64,000 nt of DNA from Maribacter litopenaei (GTDB lineage: Bacteria > Bacteroidota > Bacteroidia > Flavobacteriales > Flavobacteriaceae), in contig NZ_CP104205.1 in the NCBI RefSeq assembly GCF_025244665.1, positions 310,001 through 374,000 on the forward strand, read 5' to 3'. This document shows positions 53,863 to 63,889 of the stretch, piece after piece. Position numbers and translations under genes: made by a program. The stretch's first letter is position 1. Every line of letters begins with the position of its first letter. The notes under the pieces were generated by a model that saw only the letters and a list, made by a program, of their open reading frames with translations, was not told the DNA's origin and did no database searches.

Positions 53863-55086
53863 ATGCTAACCACAAAAGTCCTTCTAAACAAAGTACGCCA
53901 AAAACAGGACGGAACCTTTCCGCTGGTGATACGCATCACCTATAATCGTAAATCTATATATCTGCCCTTGGGCTACAACTTGGCTGAAAAAGACTTCGAT
54001 GCCAAGAATCAACGTATAAGGCCTTCAAGTAAAATAGCTTCGAATATTACGCGGCTGAACAACGGAATACAAGAAAAGCTGAAGAAGATTTACGACACTG
54101 TTTCCCGCTTGAAGGAAGATGGTAAAATTGAAAGTTTGTCGATGTCCTCAATCAAAAAAGAAATAGAGGGTAAGTCCGTTGGCAACATGGACTTTTTTCA
54201 ATTCATCGATTCTCTAATACTAGATTTCAAAAAGGCCGGAAAATATGGTAATGCAGAAATCTATAGGACCCTGAGAAATAGAATAGAAAAATTCCATGGA
54301 AAGCGTTCCCTTCCTTTCCGTCAAATCAACTACGCTTTTGTAAAGAAGTTGGAGACGAATCATTACGCTTCCGGAAATACGGCCGGTGGTTTAAGTGTGT
54401 ATCTCAGAACTCTGAGATCGGTTTACAAAAAAGCTATTAAGCACGGGATAGCCAAGGAAAATCACAATCCCTTTAACGATTATTCGATAAAGAACGGAAC
54501 TCCTAAAAGACAATTTTTAAACAGGGAGCAATTACAAACTTTAAAGGAAGTATCAATTGAAGAGCCTCACTTGGCCAAGGCGCGAGACCTGTACATGGCT
54601 TCTTTCTACTTGCGAGGTATGAATTGGATGGATATGGCCTTGTTGAGAGGGGATAATGTACAAGGCGATTTTGAGCGGATAACATACATAAGGGCCAAAA
54701 CAAAGAACAAATTGTTCTCCATCAAAATAACCCCTGCCTTAAAGCAAATGCTCCTTGACTATAATAAGGGCAAAATTCAAAAGGATGATTACATTTTTCC
54801 TATACTTACCAAGGATGTATCCCAAAATCAAACCCATGAAACCATAAAAAACAAACGAAAAAGGCAGAATATTTATCTAAAGCGTTTGGCGGAAAGACTT
54901 GAACTTCCAAAATTCACAATTTATACTGCCCGACACACCTATGCCAACATACTAAAGAGAAGCGGCGCGCCTAGCAATGTGATTCAAGATAGTTTGGGCC
55001 ATACAACCGAGGCCATGACCCAAAGCTATCTAAGTTCATTTGAAACCAATGTTATTGATGATTATGATGCTAAAATCATGTCTTAA
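53863..55086 (+). CDS. Tyrosine recombinase/integrase of island 2
   Basis: A 407-residue enzyme of the same family as the island 1 integrase: N-terminal arm-binding domain (QDGTFPLVIRITYNRKSIYL), SAM-like domain (GNMDFFQFIDSLILDFKKAG and GGLSVYLRTLRSVYKKAI). Its catalytic residues are complete: YLRGMNWMDMALL with Arg I, YTARHTYANILKRSG with the His-x-x-Arg pattern, LGHTTEAMTQSYL with the Tyr nucleophile. It starts 137 bp after the tRNA-Asp repeat and reads away from it, the same geometry as in island 1. The intervening DNA is AT-rich and has an inverted repeat TATGGTTTTA / TAAAACCATA (53736-53745 and 53798-53807) that might be its arm sites. Confidence 0.9.
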   Translation: MLTTKVLLNKVRQKQDGTFPLVIRITYNRKSIYLPLGYNLAEKDFDAKNQRIRPSSKIASNITRLNNGIQEKLKKIYDTVSRLKEDGKIESLSMSSIKKEIEGKSVGNMDFFQFIDSLILDFKKAGKYGNAEIYRTLRNRIEKFHGKRSLPFRQINYAFVKKLETNHYASGNTAGGLSVYLRTLRSVYKKAIKHGIAKENHNPFNDYSIKNGTPKRQFLNREQLQTLKEVSIEEPHLAKARDLYMASFYLRGMNWMDMALLRGDNVQGDFERITYIRAKTKNKLFSIKITPALKQMLLDYNKGKIQKDDYIFPILTKDVSQNQTHETIKNKRKRQNIYLKRLAERLELPKFTIYTARHTYANILKRSGAPSNVIQDSLGHTTEAMTQSYLSSFETNVIDDYDAKIMS

Positions 55087-55158
55087 GTTTCATTTTGAAT
55101 GAAGCTTTTTTTCTCGGTTTGATTAAAATCCCGCTTTTTCTTCTTCTCCCTAACCACA

Positions 55159-55182
55159 AAAAGTGCCCGATAGGGCACTAAA
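55159..55182 (-). terminator. Terminator candidate downstream of the P-type ATPase gene
   Basis: Stem GTGCCC-GATA-GGGCAC (55163-55178). On the minus strand it is followed by a T-run (CACTTTTTG), so it would end transcripts of the metal-resistance genes. The 280-bp gap around it holds no gene. Confidence 0.6.
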
Positions 55183-55365
55183 TCCCAAGTCGGAAATTCC
55201 ATTTTTTTTTAAGATTTCAGTCTCATAATAAGGTGCATTAACTTTGCCAATACAAAGGACCGAGAATAGGACATCTTGACGAAAAAAGGTTTGCTTTCCC
55301 GGTATTGTCTTATATAACTGACGTTTTATAGAAGAACCAAGCTAAAAATATTATGAAACGTTATT

Positions 55366-57333
55366 CTACCCCCACTTCATCTTCTGCAACCGCACCGCAT
55401 TAAAAATTGCCAATAATGCTACCCCAACATCGGCAAAGACCGCTTCCCACATTGTGGCAAGTCCACCTGCGCCCGGAATAAGCACGATAATTTTTACCCC
55501 GAATGCCAAACCGATATTCTGCCAAACAATTTTTCGGGTAGAACGACCGATTTTAACCGCCGTGGCAATCTTGCTTGGTTGGTCGGTCTGTATGATGACA
55601 TCTGCGGTTTCGATGGCCACATCGCTTCCCAAACCGCCCATTGCGATACCCACATTGCTTGCAGCGAGTACGGGCGCATCATTGATGCCATCACCCATAA
55701 AGGCAACTGTGGTGTCAGGTTTTTTTTTCAGTTCTTCAACCTCGGTCAGTTTATCTTCCGGTAGTAGACCTCCTTTTGCCCAATCGATATTCAATTCTTT
55801 GGAAACCTTTTGGGTAATGGAATCCTTGTCGCCCGAGAGCATTATGATTTTAGAGATACCCGCCTCTCGTATCTGTTTGATGGCTTGGTGGGCATCTTCC
55901 TTCAGTTCATCGGCAATCGTCACGTATCCGGCAAATTTTTTATCGATGGCTACCATTACTATGGATTCGACTATGGTATCGGTTTCAGAGGGAACTTCGA
56001 TGCCGTTGGAAACCATCAAAGCCTTATTGCCGACCAATACTTGCTTTCCGTTGACCGTACCTTTCAGTCCTTTTCCTGCCACTTCGGAAACTTCGGTCGC
56101 TTCAAAATCGGCACCATCGGCCTTATATTCCGTAATTGCCTTTGCAATGGGATGGGTGGATTGTTCTTCCATCGCCATCAGATATTGCATAAATTCCGCT
56201 TCTGCAAAAGCGGATTTGTTGACCACTTCCTTAATCTTGAAGACCCCTTTGGTAACTGTACCCGTTTTGTCCATTACCACGGTATTTACCTTGGTAATCG
56301 CATCGAGAAAGGACGCACCTTTGAACAAAATCCCGTTGCGGGATGCCGCACCTAATCCGCCAAAATAGCCCAAGGGAATGGATATGACCAAGGCACAGGG
56401 ACAGGAAATTACCAAGAAAATCAGAGCGCGGTAGAGCCAATCCCTAAACACATAATCGTCCACGAAGAAATAGGGCAAAAACGTCAGTCCGATGGCAAGG
56501 AAAACCACGATGGGTGTATAAATTCCGGCGAATTTTCTAATGAACAGCTCCGTTTTAGATTTTCGGGCGGTAGCGTTCTGAACCATATCCAAGATTCGGG
56601 CGATGGAACTGTCCTTAAATTCTTTGGTAGTCTTTACTTCAATGACCCCATCCAAGTTGATGCTTCCTGCATAGATTTTTTCGCTCTTGGCAATGGTATC
56701 GGGTTTGCTTTCACCGGTAATGGCAGCCGTGTTCAGCGATGCTTTTTCTGAAAGTAAAATGCCGTCCAAAGGAATTTTTTCGCCTACGCGAACCTGAATT
56801 CTTTCACCAATCTCGACCGTTTCGGGATTGACCGAAACAAAATCCCCATTTCTATAAACCAATGCTTCATCGGGTCGCGCATCCAAAAGTGCCTTTATAT
56901 TTCCCTTCGCCCTATTTACCGCAGCGTTCTGGAAGAGTTCGCCCACGGCATAAAATAGCATTACGGCCACACCCTCGGGATATTCGCCTATGGCAAATGC
57001 CCCCAAGGTGGCAATGGACATCAAGAAAAATTCCGTAAAGAAATCACCGTTCCTGATACTGTTCCAGCCTTCTTTAATTACAGGAAACCCAACGGGAATG
57101 TAAGCTACAGTGTACCAAATAATCCGCACCCAGCCCCTGAAGAATGGGAACGTATCGAAATAATCTATGGCAATGCCCGTAATCAGCATTAAAAAGCTGA
57201 AAATGGCGGGCAAGTAGGTCTTAAAATTGGATACCTCTGCGGCACTGCTATGGTTATGTCCGTCATCGTGACTGTGCTCACCTTGATGTTCTTTCGGGTC
57301 TAAATCCCGTAAGTTTACTTTTTTCTTTTTCAT
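55366..57333 (-). CDS. Zn/Cd/Pb-type P1B ATPase (CadA/ZntA-like)
   Basis: A 655-residue heavy-metal ATPase. The N-terminus is His-rich (HQGEHSHDDGHNHS) in place of a CxxC metal domain. Markers: TGES phosphatase loop (ITGESKPDTIAKSE), transmembrane metal site ISCPCALVIS (~311), phosphorylation site DKTGTVTKG (~354), the P1B SEHP-like THPIAKAI, MLSGDKDSITQKV, GDGINDAPVL (~548) and a last helix AVFADVGVALLAIFNAVRLQ with the conserved Asp of P1B-2 type pumps. It exports Zn, Cd or Pb from the cytosol. It overlaps the upstream DUF3703 gene by 4 bases and follows the Fur-type regulator on the same strand. Confidence 0.93.
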   Translation of the reverse strand: MKKKKVNLRDLDPKEHQGEHSHDDGHNHSSAAEVSNFKTYLPAIFSFLMLITGIAIDYFDTFPFFRGWVRIIWYTVAYIPVGFPVIKEGWNSIRNGDFFTEFFLMSIATLGAFAIGEYPEGVAVMLFYAVGELFQNAAVNRAKGNIKALLDARPDEALVYRNGDFVSVNPETVEIGERIQVRVGEKIPLDGILLSEKASLNTAAITGESKPDTIAKSEKIYAGSINLDGVIEVKTTKEFKDSSIARILDMVQNATARKSKTELFIRKFAGIYTPIVVFLAIGLTFLPYFFVDDYVFRDWLYRALIFLVISCPCALVISIPLGYFGGLGAASRNGILFKGASFLDAITKVNTVVMDKTGTVTKGVFKIKEVVNKSAFAEAEFMQYLMAMEEQSTHPIAKAITEYKADGADFEATEVSEVAGKGLKGTVNGKQVLVGNKALMVSNGIEVPSETDTIVESIVMVAIDKKFAGYVTIADELKEDAHQAIKQIREAGISKIIMLSGDKDSITQKVSKELNIDWAKGGLLPEDKLTEVEELKKKPDTTVAFMGDGINDAPVLAASNVGIAMGGLGSDVAIETADVIIQTDQPSKIATAVKIGRSTRKIVWQNIGLAFGVKIIVLIPGAGGLATMWEAVFADVGVALLAIFNAVRLQKMKWG

Positions 57334-57703
57334 TGCGTTTTTCGGTATTTATTTAAAATTTTGGCTATGTCTTCGGGCATTTCCATTCTTTTCAATGGTG
57401 GCACATCGCTTCCACCGGTATTTCCAATGGGTACGTGGTCGATAAATGATTTCCAACCACCAACCAAAAGTCGCAACACCTGACCCGAACTTCTTTTGTG
57501 TTTCGCTGGCGTAACCCGAATTTTAACATTGACCAATGGGTATAGGTATGTTCCAACGGGTAGGATTGACCGAGAATATGGGAACGTTCAAGGTGATGCC
57601 AAGCTTGGGATGAATTTCCACTATGTAATGAAGAACGATATAGGTTCAGTTCATCTAAATAAAATGCTCTAAGGCCTATTGGTATGGTGGTATTAAATTT
57701 CAT
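57330..57703 (-). pseudogene. DUF3703 protein, one frameshift
   Basis: The N-terminal frame from 57703 reads MKFNTTIPIGLRAFYLDELN, then SQAWHHLERSHILGQSYPLE and HTYTHWSMLKFGLRQRNTKE. The frame is lost near 57,480, and the next frame continues RSSGQVLRLLVGGWKSFIDH, VPIGNTGGSDVPPLKRMEMP and ends at 57330. The joined ~120 residues match DUF3703, a small family found mostly with metal-resistance genes. The His-rich HxxERSHILGQ and HTYTHW lines suggest metal contact. It overlaps the ATPase gene by 4 bases. Confidence 0.8.
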
Positions 57704-57762
57704 TATTTATTATTCATTTTTAAAGTGCAAGGTATGTATCTGACCTATGCAACGGAAGTGCA

Positions 57763-58179
57763 TTATTGTCCGCTGCATTTGTCACAAATACCCTTCAGTA
57801 CCAAATTGGCATCCTCTGCCACAAAGCCTTCTGGCAGATTGATATGTGGAATCTTATGTTCGGTCAGGCAAACGGTCTCATCGCAATTGTTACAATGGAA
57901 ATGCAGGTGCAAATCTTGTTCAAGGTTACAATCGCAACCAGGCTCACAAAGTGCATATTTTTGTATGCCTGTACCATCATCTATTTGGTGCACAATTTTC
58001 TTTTCTTCAAAGGTGCGCAACGTTCTATATAAAGTCGTACGCTCTGCTTTCGCGAAAGCGGCTTCAATATCTGTCAATGATATGGCTACTTCCTTTTCTG
58101 CCAAATATTTATAAATCAATAACCGCATCGCCGTCGGGCGAACGCCATTTTCAGTGAGTCTTTGTTCTATTTTTTTCAT
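57763..58179 (-). CDS. Fur-family metal-responsive regulator
   Basis: A 138-residue Fur protein: winged HTH (LTENGVRPTAMRLLIYKYLA, ERTTLYRTLRTFEEKKIVHQ), then the metal domain HLHFHCNNCDETVC with the C-x2-C Zn site and GICDKCSGQ at the end with the other C-x2-C. The regulatory His cluster (DLHLHFHCNN) is typical. Given its place between metal-efflux genes it is probably a Zn- or multi-metal sensor rather than an iron regulator. One 14-bp palindrome (GCTTTCGCGAAAGC, 58046-58059) is inside it. Confidence 0.9.
   Translation of the reverse strand: MKKIEQRLTENGVRPTAMRLLIYKYLAEKEVAISLTDIEAAFAKAERTTLYRTLRTFEEKKIVHQIDDGTGIQKYALCEPGCDCNLEQDLHLHFHCNNCDETVCLTEHKIPHINLPEGFVAEDANLVLKGICDKCSGQ
58046..58059. 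repeat. Iterated palindrome GCTTTCGCGAAAGC, copy 1
   Basis: Perfect 14-bp palindrome inside the Fur-family gene, encoding AFAKA on the minus strand. See copies at 59880-59893 and 60563-60576. Confidence 0.85.
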
Positions 58180-58195
58180 TTTATAATTGTCTGTA

Positions 58196-59398
58196 TTAAT
58201 GTCCGTGTTCTTCCGCTTCGCCCTTTTTTAGTTCCGCCATTAGGTAGTAGGCGTTGTTATAGGCGTATTGTGTGTTCGGTTCTTGTTCGCTCAAAAAATC
58301 AATGGCAATCCAATCGCCATCGTGGGTGCCTTTGGTGATTTCAATGGGTTTGAATGACCAATCGTCACCTTCCTTTTCTGCCGAGAATACAAAGAATCTC
58401 TCGCCATCGGCTGCTATGGCAGCTTCGGGCATCGCCTTAGTTTGTGTATTTTCCGTTTGGATGCGCCCCTGAATGTACATCCCGGGAATCAGGTTGCCTT
58501 CCTTGTTCTCGATTTCAGCGTGTACGTGAATAGCCTTCGGATTTTGTTCAAAGGTCTTTCCTACGGAATAGATTTCGGCAGTCAGTTCCTTTCCGGGAAT
58601 GGACTGTACATTGAAAACCACTTTTTGCCCTTCTTTCACCTTATGGACATCCTTTTCGAAAACCATCAAATCTGCGTGTACGTGATGGGTGTCCACAATT
58701 TCCATAAGGTCGGTCTGTGGTTCTACGTACTGCCCAGTCTTAATTTCTACTTTTTGGACGAATCCTTCAATGGGGCTTCTAAGAGATACACGCTGATAAA
58801 TTGTACCGTTTCTTACGCCTGGTGCGCTGATACTCAACTGTTGCAGTTGCGCCTCAAGACCTTTTACCATACTTCGGGATGCCTGGTATTCGGCTTCTGC
58901 CTTTTGAAAATTGGCACCGCTGCCGACACCTGCATCGTACAGGGTTTTTTGCCGCTCATATTCCTTTTTAAGAAATTGACTATTACTGAAAGCATTGAGG
59001 TAATCCGTTTGTTTCTCGATGATATTGGGGTGGGACAGATAGGCGACCGTTTGCCCCTTATTAACCTTATCACCCTCGATAACTTCGATGGATACCACGT
59101 TGGCACCTACTACCGTTGTGATGGTGGCCTCGTTCTGAGGTGGGACTTCCAACTGCCCGTTGGCTTGCACATAACCGCTCATATTCCGCATTTGCAGGGT
59201 GTCGATTTCCATTTGTAGTGCATCGAACTGTTTAGCTGTGAGCATTACTTCCTCGGCTTCACCCTCGGAATGTTCTTTTTCCATTTCCGGATTGGCATTT
59301 TTATTCCCTGCGGTTTCTTTGTTGGAATCGCCACAAGCGGTCAACGCCAAAAGCATCGCCAACAAACCAATAGCTGTGTATTTTGATAGATTCTTCAT
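58196..59398 (-). CDS. Metal-efflux RND periplasmic adaptor (CusB/CzcB-like)
   Basis: A lipoprotein from the chosen Met at 59398 (MKNLSKYTAIGLLAMLLALTAC), 400 residues. The mature start is acidic (EMEKEHSEGEAEEV). Lipoyl and barrel segments are TVVGANVVSIEVIEGDKVNKG and RSPIEGFVQKVEIKTGQYVE, with the long hairpin EYERQKTLYDAGVGSGANFQ and AEAEYQASRSMVKGLEAQL. The C-terminal lines (ELTAEIYSVGKTFEQNPKAI and IPGMYIQGRIQTENTQTKAM) are normal. It couples to the CzcA-TolC fusion next upstream (5 bp apart) and passes metal ions to it. Confidence 0.92.
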   Translation of the reverse strand: MKNLSKYTAIGLLAMLLALTACGDSNKETAGNKNANPEMEKEHSEGEAEEVMLTAKQFDALQMEIDTLQMRNMSGYVQANGQLEVPPQNEATITTVVGANVVSIEVIEGDKVNKGQTVAYLSHPNIIEKQTDYLNAFSNSQFLKKEYERQKTLYDAGVGSGANFQKAEAEYQASRSMVKGLEAQLQQLSISAPGVRNGTIYQRVSLRSPIEGFVQKVEIKTGQYVEPQTDLMEIVDTHHVHADLMVFEKDVHKVKEGQKVVFNVQSIPGKELTAEIYSVGKTFEQNPKAIHVHAEIENKEGNLIPGMYIQGRIQTENTQTKAMPEAAIAADGERFFVFSAEKEGDDWSFKPIEITKGTHDGDWIAIDFLSEQEPNTQYAYNNAYYLMAELKKGEAEEHGH

Positions 59399-59402
59399 TT
59401 TA

Positions 59403-62400
59403 TTATTTGAAATATTGTAGTGCAAAAACTGATTTTAGATAATTGTCGAGCGCGTCCAGCGCATCCATTTCCGTCTGTATGGCATCCCTAATAATTTGGG
59501 TGAATGCGGCATAATCCACGGCACCTTCCTTATAGGCTAATAACGCACCCTGTCGCTGTTCCTCGGCAAGCGGTAAGGCCTTGTCCTTATAGAATCGCCA
59601 GGATGCTTCCCATTTTTGATACGCTTGTACAGCTTGTCGATATTCCGATTGCAGTTGGCGTTTGGTAAAGTCCGCATTGGCTTTTGCAATTTCACTTTGG
59701 ATTTTGGCTGCCTTGGCCTGACTGCGTTCTGTACCGAGAAAACAATGGAAGGGATATTCCTGCCTGATAAGTGTAGAATCCGTTACTGCCATTCACCCGT
59801 TGCAATCCGCCCTGAAGGTTGAGATTGGGCAACAAATCGGAACGTTCAGCTTGGTAGCTGGATTGGGCTTCCTCAATCCGCTTTCGCGAAAGTTCCAGTT
59901 CTGGATGGGTTTCTATGGTTGATGGAATTCCCAGTACTGCCATTTCATTTTCATCAAGGGTGTCGGGAACAGTATAGAACGTGTCGGAAACCAACCAAAG
60001 ATTAAGCTTCTGTAGGGCAATGGCATAGTCACTTTCGGCCTGTTGAAGTTTATTGTTGATTTGTAATGCCTGATTGGTTGCCGATGAATATTCCAAACGT
60101 GAAATGGCCTCTACCTCGTAATTCAGTTCAATCGCCTTTTCAAATTGCGAGTAGATGGAATCCAGTTCACGATACAGTTCAAATTTCTGCCGTTGCTGAT
60201 AGGCCTGTGACCAAGCTTTTTTGACTTCCTGTTCCACTTGCAATGCGGTAAAGTCAAGTGCGGTTTCCGCCAAGGCGATACGCTGTTTTTGCAACCGCTT
60301 CTTCGCACCGATACCGAACAGGTTGATATTCTGTTGAACCACGCCAACAAGGGTATAAATGCCCTGACCATCAGAAACTTCCTCACCACCGGTAAACACT
60401 TGGGTATTCCCTAAATCATAGGCCGTACCTTTTAGGGCGTTCTGCTTTTGAATTTCCAGTTGTTTTGTTTTCAATAGCGGATAGTTTTCTTTGGATATTT
60501 CTACCGCTTGTTCCAATGAAACAACAGGTAATGTATCGTTCTGCCGAACTTGTTGCGCTTCCGCTTTCGCGAAAGCAAAAAAGAAACAGACCACCGCAGA
60601 AGCGGTTACGATTTTCGGATTGACCTTTATCTTGCGTTCCGAACGTCTTTCTACCCATTGATAGAAAATGGGAAGAATGAATAGAGTCAACAAGGTGGAT
60701 GTAATCAATCCACCGATAACGACCGTTGCCAACGGTCGCTGAACTTCTGCCCCTGCCGATGCGGAAATTGCCATTGGCAGAAACCCAAGGATATCGGTAA
60801 AGGCCGTGAGCATAATGGGGCGTACCCTTCTTTTTGTTCCTTCAACGATTCGCTCTTTTAGGTTTATAACGCCTTCCTCTTTCAGTTCGTTGAATCCGCT
60901 AATCATTACCAATCCGTTCAGTACGGCAACCCCAAAAAGCACGATAAAGCCAACCCCTGCGGAAATACTAAAGGGCATATCCCTAAGCCGGAGAGCGAAC
61001 ACGCCACCAATAGTCGCCATCGGTATGGCCGGATAAATCATCAACGTCTGCGGAAAGGATTTTAATGCAAAATATATCAGGATGAATATGAGTAATAGCG
61101 CAATAGGAACCACGGTCTGCAATCGGTCGCTGGCCCTTTCCAGATTTTCAAAGGCACCACCATAGCGGATAAAATAACCTGGGGGTAAATCGAGGTTTGC
61201 ATCCAGCTTGTCCCTTATCTCATTGACCAGCGATTCCACATCGCGACCACGTACATTAACGCCTACATAGGTTCTGCGATTGGTATTGTCCCTGCTTATC
61301 TGCATCGGTCCCGGTGTGTATTCGATGGCCGCCAGTTCGTGAAGTGGAATTTGTGAACCGTTCGGTAGATTGATATAGAGATTACGGATATCGTTGATAT
61401 CGCTTCGGTTCTGCTCATCGAGCCTTACCACCAAATCAAAACGCTTTTCACCTTCAAAAATGACCCCTGCGTACCCACCTGCAAAAGCGGATTGCACCAT
61501 CATATTGAGTTGGTCGATGCTTACGCCGTATTGGGCCAGTTTGTTTCGATTGTACTTTATCGTCATCTGCGGTAAGCCCGATGTGGCTTCTGCCCGCATA
61601 TCGCCTATACCTTCAGTACCTGCGATGATTTTGGTAATCTCGTCCGCTTTGGACGCAAGTACATCGATATCCTCACCGTATATCTTAATGGCAATATCCT
61701 CACGGATGCCTTCCAATAGTTCATTGAACCGCATTTCGATGGGTTGCGTAAATTCATAATTGACACCAGGGATAATGCTCACCGCATCCTTCATCTTGTC
61801 AATAAGTTCATCCTTGGATTCGGCAGAAACCCATTCGTCCTGCGGTTTCAGGATTACGAATACATCGGCAAAGTCCATAGGCATTGGGTCGGTAGGCACT
61901 TCCGCAACACCGATACGGCTAACTATTTTTTCCACTTCGGGAAATTCGGCCTTTACGATGCGTTCTATTTTTGTGGTGGTCTCGATGGTCTCGCTCAATG
62001 AGCTTCCGGGTTTCAAAATAGCGTGGAAAGCAATATCGCCCTCGTCCAATTGCGGTATGAACTCACCGCCCATTTTAGTGAACGTGAAGATAGCCACGGC
62101 AAAGATGGCCACCGCAATACTAACGACCCATTTTCCTTTTTCCAAGGCATTTAACAATAGGGGCTCATACTTGCGTTGTACCCAATGTACAAAACGGTCG
62201 CCCCACGATTTCTTTTCCTTTTTTGGCGGTTTCAGGAATAATGCGGACATCATCGGCACATAGGTCAGACATAAAACCATTGCACCAATCATCGCAAAGA
62301 TGAACGTAAGTGCCATAGGCTGGAACATCTTGCCCTCGACACCTTCCAATGCCAAGATGGGTAGGAAAACGATAAGGATTATCAGCTGTCCGAAGAAGGC

Positions 62401-63744
62401 TGCGTTCATCATTTTTTTGGATGCATCGGCTGCAATTTCGTCACGGTCTTTCTTATCCAAAGATTTCTTTTTAAGCACATAACTGGCCATAAGAAATACA
62501 CTCGCTTCCACGATAATGACCGCCCCATCTACGATAATACCAAAGTCGATTGCACCCAAGCTCATCAGGTTCGCCCATACGTCAAAAACATTCATTAGGA
62601 TAAAGGCAAACAATAGGGATAGGGGAATGGTCGATGCCACAATCAGTCCGCCACGCCAGTTCCCCAAAAGAAAGACGAGTACAAAAATCACGATGAGCGC
62701 GCCTTCCGGAAGATTGTTGCGTACCGTGCCCGTTGTCTCACTTATGAGTTTACTTCTATCCAACAAGGGTTCGATGACCACGCCTTCGGGAAGTGATTTC
62801 CGGATTTCCGCCATCCTATCCTTAACGCGGACAATGACCTCGTTTGAGTTTACGCCTTTGAGCATCATCACCAGTCCACCGACGACCTCGCCTTCGCCAT
62901 CCTGCGTTAATGCCCCATAGCGAACGGCGGAACTGAAGCGTACATCGGCCACATCGTTTACGGTGATGGGCACACCATTTTCATTTTTAATAACGATTTT
63001 CTTGATGTCATTGAGGTTGCGTACCAAACCTTCACCCCGAATGAAGTTGGCCTGGTGGTTCTTTTCGATGTAGGCACCACCCGTATTCCTATTGTTTGCT
63101 TCCAAAGCTTTAAATACATCGGTAATGGTAAGCCCGATAGCCTTCAATTCGTTGGGGTCAACGGCCACTTCATATTGTTTAATCTTTCCACCTATCGCAT
63201 TGATTTCAACGACGCCAGGCACCATCGCCATTTGTCGTTGTACAATCCAATCCTGCATCGTGCGCAAGTCGGCAAGGGAATACTCGTCCTGAAACTCAGG
63301 CTTGACCTTTAAGGTGTATTGGTACACTTCGCCCAAACCAGTTGTAATAGGTCCCATCGATGGCTGGCCCAATTCCTCCGGAATTTGCTCGCGTACCTCA
63401 GTCAGTTTTTCGGAAACGAGCTGGCGTGGCAAAAAGGTTCCCATATCATCGTCAAAAACTACCGTTACCACCGATAGCCCGAATCGGGAAATCGAACGGA
63501 TTTCCTTGACATCGGGAAGGTTGCTCATCGCCACTTCCACGGGATAGGTTACGAACTGTTCGATATCCTCTGTACCCGGATTGGGCGATTGCGTGATGAC
63601 CTGTACCTGGTTGTTGGTTATATCCGGCACAGCATCTATGGGAACTTGGGTCATACTGTAGATACCGGCACCGATGAGTGCCAGTGTAAGCAGACCGATA
63701 ATAAATTTGTTATTGATTGAAAAATCAATGATTCTGTTAATCAT
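59403..63744 (-). CDS. czcA: CzcA-type heavy-metal RND pump fused to a TolC-like channel domain (frameshift near the 3' end)
   Basis: From the Met at 63744 (MINRIIDFSINNKFIIGLLT) this is a very long protein of about 1,445 residues. Residues ~1-1035 are an RND pump of the HME1 class: VPDITNNQVQVITQSP at the periplasmic start, proton-relay helix GAIDFGIIVDGAVIIVEA with the DFG-x3-DGA-x3-E signature for Co/Zn/Cd/Ni, GVGFIVLFGVAVLNGLVMIS in the second half, and ITSTLLTLFILPIFYQWVER. A linker and hydrophobic stretch (VTASAVVCFFFAFAKAEA) lead to a TolC-like domain (VSLEQAVEISKENYPLLKTK, ELELSRKRIEEAQSSYQAER). The frame shifts near 59,790 (ISLPLFSR); the other frame completes TERSQAKAAKIQSEIAKANA to SVFALQYFK at 59403. 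CzcA-TolC fusions are known in Bacteroidota. Confidence 0.9.
59880..59893. repeat. Iterated palindrome GCTTTCGCGAAAGT, copy 2
   Basis: Shares the 12-bp core CTTTCGCGAAAG; lies in the TolC-like domain of the pump gene in a different reading phase (encodes LSRKR). Confidence 0.8.
60563..60576. repeat. Iterated palindrome GCTTTCGCGAAAGC, copy 3
   Basis: Identical to copy 1; lies at the junction of pump and TolC-like domain (encodes AFAKA on the minus strand). Confidence 0.85.
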
Positions 63745-63889
63745 AGATTTAGGTGTTAATTCAGTTAAAAATGAAATTGTGCTTTCCCTTCGACTGCGCT
63801 TTGGACAGGCGCGCAAGGCAAATACACCATTTGAAGTTTCCTAAAGCTGAAAACTTCAAAACTGGATATAGTAATCCTGTAAAACTGAA

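Noticed and set aside
55454-56368. 304-codon plus-strand reading frame
   Set aside because: It is antisense to the well-supported P-type ATPase gene and has biased, Ser/Pro-rich shadow composition.
58442-59218. 258-codon plus-strand reading frame
   Set aside because: Lies antisense to the CusB-like adaptor gene, with no recognizable domain.
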